Shown here piece by piece: positions 1 through 6,713 of a stretch of DNA of 10,452 nucleotides. Position numbers and translations under genes: made by a program. A model generated the notes under the pieces. The model had not been told where the DNA came from. It did no database searches and saw only the letters and a program-made list of their open reading frames with translations. The stretch is from assembly GCA_003224195.1 (NCBI GenBank), contig QHYP01000137.1, positions 1 through 10,452 on the forward strand, given 5' to 3'. The DNA is from Acidobacteriota bacterium (GTDB lineage Bacteria; Acidobacteriota; Terriglobia; Acidiferrales; UBA7541). Position 1 is the first letter of the stretch. Each line of letters begins with the position of its first letter.

Positions 1-22
1 GAACCGCTCGAACCGGAAACCT

Positions 23-162
23 GGTGTTGTGTCCCGCAAATACGTGAAAGAAGGCAGGGTGACTTCAGGGGCTGAAGCCCCTTTCCTTTTCAACCGGTAC
101 CGTGGGAGCTGAAGCTCCCACCTCCTAAAAACATCGGTAACGTATTTCCGGGACGACACACT
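23..162. repeat. Palindrome-rich element with imperfect terminal inverted repeats (MITE/REP-like)
   Basis: The outer arms at 23-46 and 139-162 are imperfect inverted repeats of each other, matching at about 18 of 24 positions and sharing the blocks GTCCCG and AAATACGT. Between them lie two compact palindromes with the same core GCTGAAGC: one at 67-82 (AGGGGCT / AGCCCCT around GA) and one at 102-121 (GTGGGAGCT / AGCTCCCAC around GA). An 8-bp palindrome CGGTACCG sits at 95-102. No protein is encoded. The right arm ends 11 bp before the stop codon of the HD-GYP gene, so in RNA the hairpins could also end or stabilise that transcript. Calling it a mobile miniature element is inference; the inverted repeats are directly visible. 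Confidence 0.55.
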
Positions 163-173
163 AGATCGAGCTT

Positions 174-1253
174 TCAAAAGTTCTGGAAATGCGCCTGGCG
201 GAAAGGCGATTCGACGTTTTCACGCAGCGTCATCCAGTGCTGGTCGGGAATCGAGAGAAACACTTCCACCACGCGTGGGTCGAATTGGCTCCCTGCGCAC
301 CGAGTGATTTCCTCGCGGGCATGCGTGATCGGCAGGGCCCGGCGGTACGGCCGGTCGGAAATCATGGCGTCCAGCGCGTCAGCCACGGCGAAAATTCTGG
401 CCCCCAGCGGAATCTCCTCCCCCTTCAGTTTTCGCGGGTAGCCGCTCCCATCGAAAAACTCCTGGTGAGAGAGGACAATTTCGGCGGCATCGCGCAAAAA
501 CGGGATGTTCGTGAGCATTTTGTACCCAATATCGCAGTGCGTGCGCATAACTTCCTTCTCATGATCGGTCAGGGGGCCGGGCTTGCGGAGAATCCCGTCG
601 GGGATGGCCATTTTTCCAATGTCATGGAGGAACGCGGCGCGCGCGAGGATGGGCAAGGAATCGGACGCAACGCCGATAGCCTTGGCAATGGAGATCGTAA
701 ATGCAGTGACGCGCTGGCAGTGGCCTTCGGTTTCCGCGTCGCGGAGGTCGAGCGCGCTGCCCAGGGCCTCAAGCGTATAATCATAGGACTGCTCAAGCTG
801 CGTCAGGGCGCCGCTGAGCTGGGCCGTGCGCTCCTCGACAAGTTCCTCCAGATTCCGCTGGTAATTCCGGTTCTCAAGAACCAGCCGGCGATGCTGCAGG
901 GCGCGGCGCACGCTCATGAAGAGCTGATCCTTTTCAAACGGCTTCAAGATGTAGTCGTAAGCACCGCGCCGGATCGCTTCCAGGGCTGTGGAAATGTCGT
1001 GAATCGCCGTGACCATAATCACCGGGACTTCGTGGTCCGTGACGCGGAGCCAGTCCAGGAGCTTGATGCCGTCCATCTCGGGCATGATCATGTCGCTCAA
1101 GACCAAGTCGGGCCCAAGTTTGCGAAATTGATCTTGGGCTAACCGGCCGTTGCTGACGGCAGCGCATTGAAAGCCTTGCGCCTCCAGCATAGTGGTGACG
1201 ACCTCCCGTATAGCTTCTTCGTCGTCCACAACCAGGATCTTTTCGGTTTCCAC
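174..1253 (-). CDS. Response regulator with receiver and HD-GYP domains (predicted c-di-GMP phosphodiesterase)
   Basis: This is a RpfG-like cytoplasmic response regulator expected to hydrolyse cyclic di-GMP when phosphorylated by a partner kinase. From the GTG at 1253 it is 359 aa. The receiver domain covers about residues 5-120, with the acidic pair D10/D11, phospho-acceptor D54 in LVLSDM, T82 and K104. A helical linker (about 120-165) leads to an HD-GYP domain (about 165-340) with E174, H178, the HD pair H210-D211 in HDIGK, H239, DGSGYP at 268-273 and D292. The usual HHE before DGxGYP reads HQE here (H263-Q264-E265), so one typical metal ligand is changed. A TTG at 1268 would add five residues. 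I prefer the GTG because GGGGG stands 8 nt upstream and a TATAAT at 1274-1279 would place the RNA start around the TTG. It is divergent from the hybrid kinase, its likely partner. Confidence 0.93.
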   Translation of the reverse strand: METEKILVVDDEEAIREVVTTMLEAQGFQCAAVSNGRLAQDQFRKLGPDLVLSDMIMPEMDGIKLLDWLRVTDHEVPVIMVTAIHDISTALEAIRRGAYDYILKPFEKDQLFMSVRRALQHRRLVLENRNYQRNLEELVEERTAQLSGALTQLEQSYDYTLEALGSALDLRDAETEGHCQRVTAFTISIAKAIGVASDSLPILARAAFLHDIGKMAIPDGILRKPGPLTDHEKEVMRTHCDIGYKMLTNIPFLRDAAEIVLSHQEFFDGSGYPRKLKGEEIPLGARIFAVADALDAMISDRPYRRALPITHAREEITRCAGSQFDPRVVEVFLSIPDQHWMTLRENVESPFRQAHFQNF

Positions 1254-1273
1254 GGTGCCAGCCCCCAACCGCC

Positions 1274-1279
1274 ATTATA
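1274..1279 (-). promoter_or_regulatory. Putative -10 element of the HD-GYP gene promoter
   Basis: The minus strand reads TATAAT here, a perfect sigma-70-type -10 hexamer. The best -35 at 17-bp spacing (1297-1302, GCGCCA) matches only 3 of 6 consensus bases. Transcription would begin about 7 nt downstream, around 1267, which leaves a leader of roughly 14 nt before the GTG at 1253. It is a prediction from sequence only. Confidence 0.4.
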
Positions 1280-1388
1280 TGGGACAACACACATCTTGGC
1301 GCGCGGCCTTGCCCAGTCAGAAAACAGCGTGATAGGGTGGAGAAAGGCTTCTCTCGTAGCCACGCTCAGGATGAGCGGAATCCAGCGG

Positions 1389-1414
1389 TGAGGTATCCCC
1401 GCCTGCTTACCTCA
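1389..1414. repeat. Inverted repeat just upstream of the hybrid kinase start
   Basis: TGAGGTA at 1389-1395 and TACCTCA at 1408-1414 form perfect 7-bp arms around a 12-nt spacer. The arm centres are 19 bp apart. The repeat ends 17 bp before the kinase ATG and 9 bp before its GGAGG. It could be a dimeric regulator site or a leader hairpin; nothing in the sequence decides between these. Confidence 0.35.
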
Positions 1415-1431
1415 GTTCCGGCCGGAGGCGC

Positions 1432-4400
1432 ATGATTGATTGGCACATTCAGGGCCTTCTGGGTATCGCCTTCTTTGAAGCGACGGCCTTCCTTATCCTA
1501 CTCGTTTTGTTGGTTTTGCTGCGGCGCGACGGGGGCGGAAGCTATTTTCGGCCTTGGCTCTGGGGATGGGCGTGCCTGACGGTTTCCGGAATCGCGGAGA
1601 CGATTCTTCTTGTTAGGAACGTGCCCGGGGTCGGGACCCTGAGACTCGCCGGACTGCTTTTCGCGCTGATCCTCTTTCTCGCGGGCGCAGTTCAATTCAG
1701 TTCGGGCCCTACACGAGCGTCGTGGCAAGTCCTTCCTCTTGCCGGCATTTCGGCGGTCGGCCTGCTTTACCTGGAACGCGAAGGCAGTCTGCTGGTGGGT
1801 CACACGCGGTGGGAGACTTCCGTGTTTGTGTCGGCTATCTCCTTGTGCATCGGATGGTTCCTGTGGCGGGCCGCGAACAACCTCCGCGGGCACGGGGCCA
1901 AACTTCTGGCGGGAATTTTTTTTCTGACCGGACTTCACGGAATGGACCGGCCACTGTGGAGTGTGAACCCCATCTTTCCCCTCCGCGTTGCGTTTGATCA
2001 TTTGCTGGCAGTGTCCCTTGGAATCGCAATGGTCGTAACGATTCTTGAAGGTGCCCGGGCGCGGACGGACGAGCTGAATGACAAACTGAGGCGACTGACC
2101 CTGCTGACGACCGCGAGCGCACAATCTCTGAGCGCCAAAGGGGTTCTCGATCAGGTGCTGCGAAATCTGGTGGAAAGCCTGGGGGCCACGCATGGATTGG
2201 TGCGGCTGCTCGAGAGGGAAGGGGGAGCCGCGGAGCTTGTCATCCGGGGAGCGGTGGGATTCGACGGCGCGTACCTGGCTAAACACGCGCGGCTCCCGGT
2301 AACGGATTCCGGAATACAGAGAAGCCTGACCGGGGGCTTTTCTTTCCAGACGATTCAAGATGTGCCGGATGCCAAGACGCGGCAGAGGATGGTGGAATGT
2401 GGCGTAACCCAGCTCGCCACGTTCTGCCTTCCCGGCAAAGAAGGGCCCTTGGGGCTTATCAGCGTGGGCTCCTCACGGCCGGTCAAATTTCAGCAAGACG
2501 AGATCGCTTACCTGCGAAACGTTGCCAATCTGTTGGGCCTCACCCTGCAGAACGTGAATCTGTTTGAGCAGGTGGCAACGGTCCAAAGGCACTGGGCCTA
2601 TACGTTCGACTCGATCGGCGATCCAATCTTGGTCCATGACCACGAATTCCGAATTGTGCGGAGCAATCAACGCTGGGGACAGCTCCTCAAACGAGAAGGT
2701 TCGGCGATCCAGGGCCGCCTGATGAGCGAAGTACTTCCGCGCAAAGGCGTGAGCTATAAGAACTGTCCTTATTGCGAAGGCGTTGCCGGCGAAGCGGACG
2801 AGCTGGATCCGTGGCTCCAGGGCTACTTCCTGGCGTCCAATTCGCCTTTCAACGACCGGTCCGGGCGCCAGCTCGGCACGGTGCACGTCCTGAAGGACAT
2901 TACGGATCGCAAGAGAGCGGAAGAGAAATACCGCGCGCTCATCTCGAGCGTTCAGGAGGGCGTGTTTATTTCGACTCCGGAAGGCAGATTTCTGGATTTC
3001 AATGAGGCATTCCAGCAAATGGCGGGTTACGAAGCCCGAGAGGAATTGCTGAACCTTGACATTCCGTCACTCTACGTGAATCCATCGGATCGCGAGCGTC
3101 TGAAAAAGATACTACAAGAACATGGCAGCGTGGCGGACTTCGAATTCGAGATGCGGCGGAAGGACGGCGAGATCCGCACCATGATCGAATCTTCGATTGC
3201 CGTCCGGGACGCGGCGGGAAACGTCACGGCTTTCCAAGGCTTCCTCCTGGACATCACGGAAAGAAAACACGCCGAACAAGAGATCCGGCGCCGAAACCGC
3301 GAGCTGCTCGTGCTCAATTCGATTGGGCAGACGCTTAACGAATCACTCGATCTTTCTGACTCATTGCATCGGACGCTGCGTCAGATGGCAGAACTCTTCA
3401 GCCTGGACGCGGTGTCGGTCTATTTGCTGGAGAAAAGTGGCGCGATTCTTCGGCGTGTTGCGTCGATGGGGCACCGATCGGAGTACGCGCGCAACTTTCC
3501 ACCCACGCCGGTCCCGCCGGAACTCCTGCAGCACATCCAAACGCTGCGCGCTACGATTCTTTCGGCGCAGGGTCTGCCCCTTCCCGGCATTTTCCGGGAA
3601 ATGCAAAAAAAAGAAGGGATCGCTACGTCTTACGTGATCGTGCTGTGGTCGAAGGACCGCGTCATTGGGGGCCTGGTTGTGGGGAGCCGGGCGCAGCGGG
3701 ACTTTTCGCCCGCGGACATGAACCTGCTGATCGCGGTCGGGGCGCAGATTGCCAATGCCATCGAGCGGTCTTCGATGTATGAGGAGACGCGGCAAGCGTA
3801 CGAGGATTTGCGAAGGACCCAGGAGCAGTTGCTTCACAGCGAGAAGCTGGCGGCAGTGGGACAACTCATCTCCGGGGTGGCCCACGAGTTGAATAATCCG
3901 CTCACGGCGATCCTTGGGTACAGTCAGTTGCTTACGACGTGCGGGCAGGCCGGGCCGCAAGCCATGGAGTATGCCGAGAAACTGTACAAGCAAGCGCAAC
4001 GGACTCATCGAATTGTGCAGAATCTGCTGAGTTTTGCACGGCAACGCAAACCAGAGCGGGTTGCGGTGAATCTGAATCAGGTGGTCGAGGAAGCTCTGGC
4101 CCTTCGAGATTACGATCTGCGGATCAGCAATGTTCGTCTGCACCTGGATCTTGCGCCGCACCTCCCGGTGACGGCGGCCGACCCTCATCAGCTTCAACAG
4201 GTTTTCCTGAACGTCGTGAATAACGCCGTGGATGCCATTCTCGAGTATGCAAGAGAAGGCGACATCTGGGTGCGCACCGATGTCCAGGGTGACCGGCTTC
4301 TCGTGGAGTTTACCGACAGCGGGCCGGGCGTGAAGGATCCTTCGCGTGTATTCGACCCATTCTATACAACCAAGCCAGTGGGAAAGGGAACCGGGCTCGG

Positions 4401-4953
4401 CTTGAGCATTTGTTACGGAATCATCAGCGAACATGGGGGAAGCATTCGCGTGCGGAACTCGCCTCCGCTGGGGGCCACCTTCAGCATCGAGCTCCCTTGG
4501 CAGGCGCCGGAGAAGGGCGCGGAAACAAGTTCAGACGCGCGGATGATTTCTTCCTCTCAGGGAGGGCGAATCCTCCTGGTTGATGATGACGAGTCCGTGC
4601 TGGAAGCAGTAGGAGAGGTCCTGCGTGGCAGGGAGCACAGGGTTGAATTCGCACGCTCCGCCGAACAGGCGCAGGCGCTGCTTTCGCGAGCGGACTTTGA
4701 AGCGATCGTCGTCGATCTTCACCTTCTGGTGAACCGAAACGGCCTGAATCTGTGGGAGTGGCTGGCAACAACGAAGCCCTCGCAGGCGAGCCGGCTCATT
4801 TTGATGAGCGCTGGCGCCGAGACAGCGAGCGATGTTGAAACCTACAGTCGGAACGGCTGCCGCATCCTGCACAAGCCCTTCAAGGCGACAGAGATCATCA
4901 CAGTTGTTGAGGACGGGTTACGACAGGTCCCCTCCGCCCCGATTGACAGTTGA
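1432..4953 (+). CDS. Membrane-bound hybrid sensor histidine kinase (7TM-GAF-PAS-PAS-GAF-HisKA-HATPase-REC)
   Basis: This 1173-aa protein should autophosphorylate on histidine and pass the phosphate to its own receiver or a partner regulator. About seven hydrophobic helices lie in residues 8-206. They are followed by a GAF domain (about 235-378), a PAS domain (385-492), a second PAS (496-612, ending in DITERK), a second GAF (about 640-780), a short coiled coil (780-808), HisKA (808-874, H818 in AHELNNP), HATPase_c (917-1023, N-box N931, D962 in TDSGPG, glycine loop GKGTGLGLS at 984-992) and a receiver (1045-1160, D1051/D1052, D1095, S1126, K1148). The first PAS holds CPYC at 445-448, a possible metal or redox site. 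The receiver reads DLHLLVNRNG after D1095 instead of the usual MP-containing loop. The ATG follows GGAGG (1424-1428) with a short 3-nt gap. The gene is divergent from the HD-GYP regulator and its 3' end overlaps the convergent gene by 36 bp. Confidence 0.95.
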   Translation: MIDWHIQGLLGIAFFEATAFLILLVLLVLLRRDGGGSYFRPWLWGWACLTVSGIAETILLVRNVPGVGTLRLAGLLFALILFLAGAVQFSSGPTRASWQVLPLAGISAVGLLYLEREGSLLVGHTRWETSVFVSAISLCIGWFLWRAANNLRGHGAKLLAGIFFLTGLHGMDRPLWSVNPIFPLRVAFDHLLAVSLGIAMVVTILEGARARTDELNDKLRRLTLLTTASAQSLSAKGVLDQVLRNLVESLGATHGLVRLLEREGGAAELVIRGAVGFDGAYLAKHARLPVTDSGIQRSLTGGFSFQTIQDVPDAKTRQRMVECGVTQLATFCLPGKEGPLGLISVGSSRPVKFQQDEIAYLRNVANLLGLTLQNVNLFEQVATVQRHWAYTFDSIGDPILVHDHEFRIVRSNQRWGQLLKREGSAIQGRLMSEVLPRKGVSYKNCPYCEGVAGEADELDPWLQGYFLASNSPFNDRSGRQLGTVHVLKDITDRKRAEEKYRALISSVQEGVFISTPEGRFLDFNEAFQQMAGYEAREELLNLDIPSLYVNPSDRERLKKILQEHGSVADFEFEMRRKDGEIRTMIESSIAVRDAAGNVTAFQGFLLDITERKHAEQEIRRRNRELLVLNSIGQTLNESLDLSDSLHRTLRQMAELFSLDAVSVYLLEKSGAILRRVASMGHRSEYARNFPPTPVPPELLQHIQTLRATILSAQGLPLPGIFREMQKKEGIATSYVIVLWSKDRVIGGLVVGSRAQRDFSPADMNLLIAVGAQIANAIERSSMYEETRQAYEDLRRTQEQLLHSEKLAAVGQLISGVAHELNNPLTAILGYSQLLTTCGQAGPQAMEYAEKLYKQAQRTHRIVQNLLSFARQRKPERVAVNLNQVVEEALALRDYDLRISNVRLHLDLAPHLPVTAADPHQLQQVFLNVVNNAVDAILEYAREGDIWVRTDVQGDRLLVEFTDSGPGVKDPSRVFDPFYTTKPVGKGTGLGLSICYGIISEHGGSIRVRNSPPLGATFSIELPWQAPEKGAETSSDARMISSSQGGRILLVDDDESVLEAVGEVLRGREHRVEFARSAEQAQALLSRADFEAIVVDLHLLVNRNGLNLWEWLATTKPSQASRLILMSAGAETASDVETYSRNGCRILHKPFKATEIITVVEDGLRQVPSAPIDS

Positions 4954-5496
4954 GGCGAGGTCGACGGCGCGCGCTGCCTGCTCGCTGAGTCCTACCATCG
5001 CAGCTTCGAGCCTTGCTCCCAGCGTGCCTATCATCTGCGTCATCCGGTGCACGTGGCCCAGAGGAAAACCGCGGGCGATTAGGATAGCGCGAGTCATCTG
5101 ATAACGGCACTCGAAATGCACAGCCAGCCAGAAGCGCTCGCTTTCCTGCTGCGCCACGACTGCGGGAGAGAGCGCAGCCAAGACTCTGGCAACACGCATC
5201 AGATTCCGAAAGTCTTCTTGTAAAGCGCGCAGGTACTCCAACGCTACCCGCCGACGCTCTGCGCGCACTCGCGATGCCAGCTTGCCCGACCCTCGAGAAG
5301 CGAGAAAATGGAAGTCGTCATCGGAGAACGACTGCCGAACTTGGGAAAAGTAAACTGCATGCCGGAGCAGAGGTTCCGCGCCGGTAGTTTGAACAGTCTC
5401 AGGAAACGTATCATCCGCCGGCCGGCGCAGAGACCAGTAGAGAATGATCAGCAGCCCTGCAACGAGAAGCACGAAACTCAGAAGGCCTAGAGTCAC
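4918..5496 (-). CDS. Membrane-anchored helical protein of unknown function
   Basis: I do not recognise this family. From the GTG at 5496 it is 192 aa: one hydrophobic helix at residues 3-22 at the very N-terminus, then a basic WSLRR stretch, then a soluble part that looks largely helical from about 72 to 182 (many Ala, Leu, Arg, Glu). By the positive-inside rule the soluble part is probably cytoplasmic. The start is chosen because GTG overlaps the TGA of the upstream gene in the sequence GTGA, the usual arrangement for translational coupling. An in-frame TTG at 5520 would add eight residues but has no ribosome binding site. The last 12 codons overlap the end of the kinase gene on the other strand. 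Tight coupling to the seven-helix protein suggests the two products work together. Confidence 0.75.
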   Translation of the reverse strand: MTLGLLSFVLLVAGLLIILYWSLRRPADDTFPETVQTTGAEPLLRHAVYFSQVRQSFSDDDFHFLASRGSGKLASRVRAERRRVALEYLRALQEDFRNLMRVARVLAALSPAVVAQQESERFWLAVHFECRYQMTRAILIARGFPLGHVHRMTQMIGTLGARLEAAMVGLSEQAARAVDLASTVNRGGGDLS

Positions 5497-6281
5497 AGGT
5501 GAGGCACCTTTGTCCTCCAAAAGGCAAGAAGCTGCTCGTTGAGCATTCGCAAGCGAAGATTGATTGCCGGCGAAAGCTCCTGGTACAGTGAAGGTTCGAC
5601 AAGCCGAGGCTGCTCAACCTTCTCGAGCGCGGGAGACCAAAAGGCTTTTGTCCAAATCGCAAGGCTCGTGATGTATACGGCTTCTATAAGCAGGTTCCAG
5701 TAAGAGTAGTACTCCTGGGGAATTTTCACGTCAACGGAATTGTTTATGACATAACTAGAGGAATAGATGCACAGACCAATGGCGATGAGACGATCTGTGG
5801 TCGTAATGGGAACCCTGTAGTAGCGCGAAAAGGCGAGCAATACGACGATAATGCTTGCAATCGCCAATTCGGTGGCCCGGTCGGCTTCAAGGACTGTAAC
5901 TTTCCAGCGCCAACTGCTCACGTAGCAGGCATAAACAACGACAATCAGTGCAATAACTGCGAGGAGCCGAATGGCTAGCGCCCAGATTCCGCGATAGATG
6001 CCCAGCACTTTGCGGCAGAGTTCGGCAACTGCTGAAGCTCGTGCCGCCAAAACCAGACTTTGAGATAACCAAGCGACTTGAAATGATCTGAACGCCGTGA
6101 AGCCCCACCACCTATAGACCAGTGCGAGAATCATGCTCTGCGCGACGCCTAGCGCTATATATGCGGTGAAGAAAGGATAGGCGCGATGATTCCTCCGATG
6201 AAACAGGATAACGATTAGGACAATTTGGAGCGCCAGGGACGTTGTCCACAGCACATTTTGGATGGTCTCCGCCGGCGGCAT
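5493..6281 (-). CDS. Seven-helix integral membrane protein of unknown function
   Basis: This 262-aa protein has about seven hydrophobic segments, near residues 10-27, 36-57, 66-86, 100-122, 134-153, 163-181 and 195-212. A polar tail of about 50 residues follows (213-262). Seven helices with a basic loop after the first (HRRNHR, 28-33) fit N-out, C-in topology. I see no catalytic motif. The layout resembles the 7TM sensing part of the nearby kinase without its signalling domains, but I see no clear sequence similarity between them. The ATG at 6281 is the only good start: an in-frame TAG lies four codons upstream. No strong Shine-Dalgarno is visible. The stop overlaps the next gene's GTG. Proteins of this look are common as hypotheticals in Acidobacteriota (recalled, not searched). 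Confidence 0.82.
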   Translation of the reverse strand: MPPAETIQNVLWTTSLALQIVLIVILFHRRNHRAYPFFTAYIALGVAQSMILALVYRWWGFTAFRSFQVAWLSQSLVLAARASAVAELCRKVLGIYRGIWALAIRLLAVIALIVVVYACYVSSWRWKVTVLEADRATELAIASIIVVLLAFSRYYRVPITTTDRLIAIGLCIYSSSYVINNSVDVKIPQEYYSYWNLLIEAVYITSLAIWTKAFWSPALEKVEQPRLVEPSLYQELSPAINLRLRMLNEQLLAFWRTKVPHL

Positions 6282-6363
6282 GCTGAGGGCAGCCTAACAC
6301 AGCGTAATTGCCCAGTAAATGAAACTTTCGTTTGCCCAGAGATTAGTGCTCGAGTAGAGGAAA

Positions 6364-6394
6364 CGGAGGCCCAGACGGAGAGATTGAGCCTCCG
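6364..6394. repeat. Inverted repeat between the repeat-protein and seven-helix genes
   Basis: CGGAGGC at 6364-6370 and GCCTCCG at 6388-6394 form 7-bp arms around 17 nt, inside the 127-bp gap between the two minus-strand genes. It could fold in RNA after the repeat-protein gene, but no T-run follows, so it is not a convincing intrinsic terminator. The same gap carries TTGCCCAG twice, at 6308-6315 and 6332-6339, 24 bp apart. Confidence 0.3.
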
Positions 6395-6408
6395 GCGAAA
6401 GCGCGACC

Positions 6409-6705
6409 CTATGAGGCCAGACCTCCGGCGGTTTCTCTGGGAGGAGTGGGGGGCAACGGTGGGCCATCCAAGGTGAGCTTTCGCACGATTGTGCGAGGGG
6501 GCGTCGGAGGCAATGGAGGGCCATCCGCGGCCAGGAAATTGACGGCGGTTAATGGGGGAGTTGGTGGAAGGGGAGGGCCGTCCGCGCGGAGCCACTGTGC
6601 ATCCGGGGCCGGCTGCCCAATTAAGTTATTGCCCGAGCCGATAACCGGGAGTAGCATGGCCAAGACAGCGAGAAACAGCGCACCGCACCAGAGTGTACGT
6701 TTCAT
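6409..6705 (-). CDS. Small secreted proline-rich protein with three identical DGPPLPPTPP repeats
   Basis: I do not recognise a named family. The 98-aa product begins with a likely Sec signal peptide: MKR, then a hydrophobic core at about residues 5-22. The mature part holds DGPPLPPTPP three times, at residues 42-51, 61-70 and 80-89, with an exact 19-residue period. Linkers such as LTAVNF and RTIVRKLTL differ between units. The three copies use different codons at most positions but encode the same ten residues, which shows this frame is translated and selected. The ATG at 6705 follows AGGAGGG (6714-6720) with an 8-nt gap. A longer reading from 6744 would put 13 residues before the signal peptide and is unlikely. 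The gene precedes the seven-helix gene on the same strand by 127 bp. Cys7 is not in a lipobox. Confidence 0.8.
   Translation of the reverse strand: MKRTLWCGALFLAVLAMLLPVIGSGNNLIGQPAPDAQWLRADGPPLPPTPPLTAVNFLAADGPPLPPTPPRTIVRKLTLDGPPLPPTPPRETAGGLAS
6439..6582 (-). repeat. Three 30-bp coding repeat cores within the secreted proline-rich gene
   Basis: The repeat cores lie at 6553-6582, 6496-6525 and 6439-6468, each 57 bp from the next. All three read DGPPLPPTPP on the minus strand. Differences between them are synonymous, for example GAC or GAT for Asp and CTT or TTG for Leu. On the plus strand the same DNA reads as glycine-rich, which is a shadow. Confidence 0.85.
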
Positions 6706-6713
6706 CGAGTAAA

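Noticed and set aside
189..1142. Long plus-strand open frame of 317 codons opposite the HD-GYP gene
   Set aside because: It is the antisense shadow of a gene with clear receiver and HD-GYP motifs, and its translation has no recognisable domain.
3361..4434. Long minus-strand open frame of 357 codons opposite the hybrid kinase
   Set aside because: It lies fully inside GAF2/HisKA/HATPase coding sequence and its translation is low-complexity Arg/His/Pro-rich, typical of a shadow in GC-rich DNA.
6446..6712. Plus-strand glycine-rich frame (GGVGGNGGPS repeats)
   Set aside because: It mirrors the minus-strand DGPPLPPTPP repeats. The minus frame has a signal peptide, a strong ribosome binding site and synonymous-only repeat differences, so the plus frame is the shadow.
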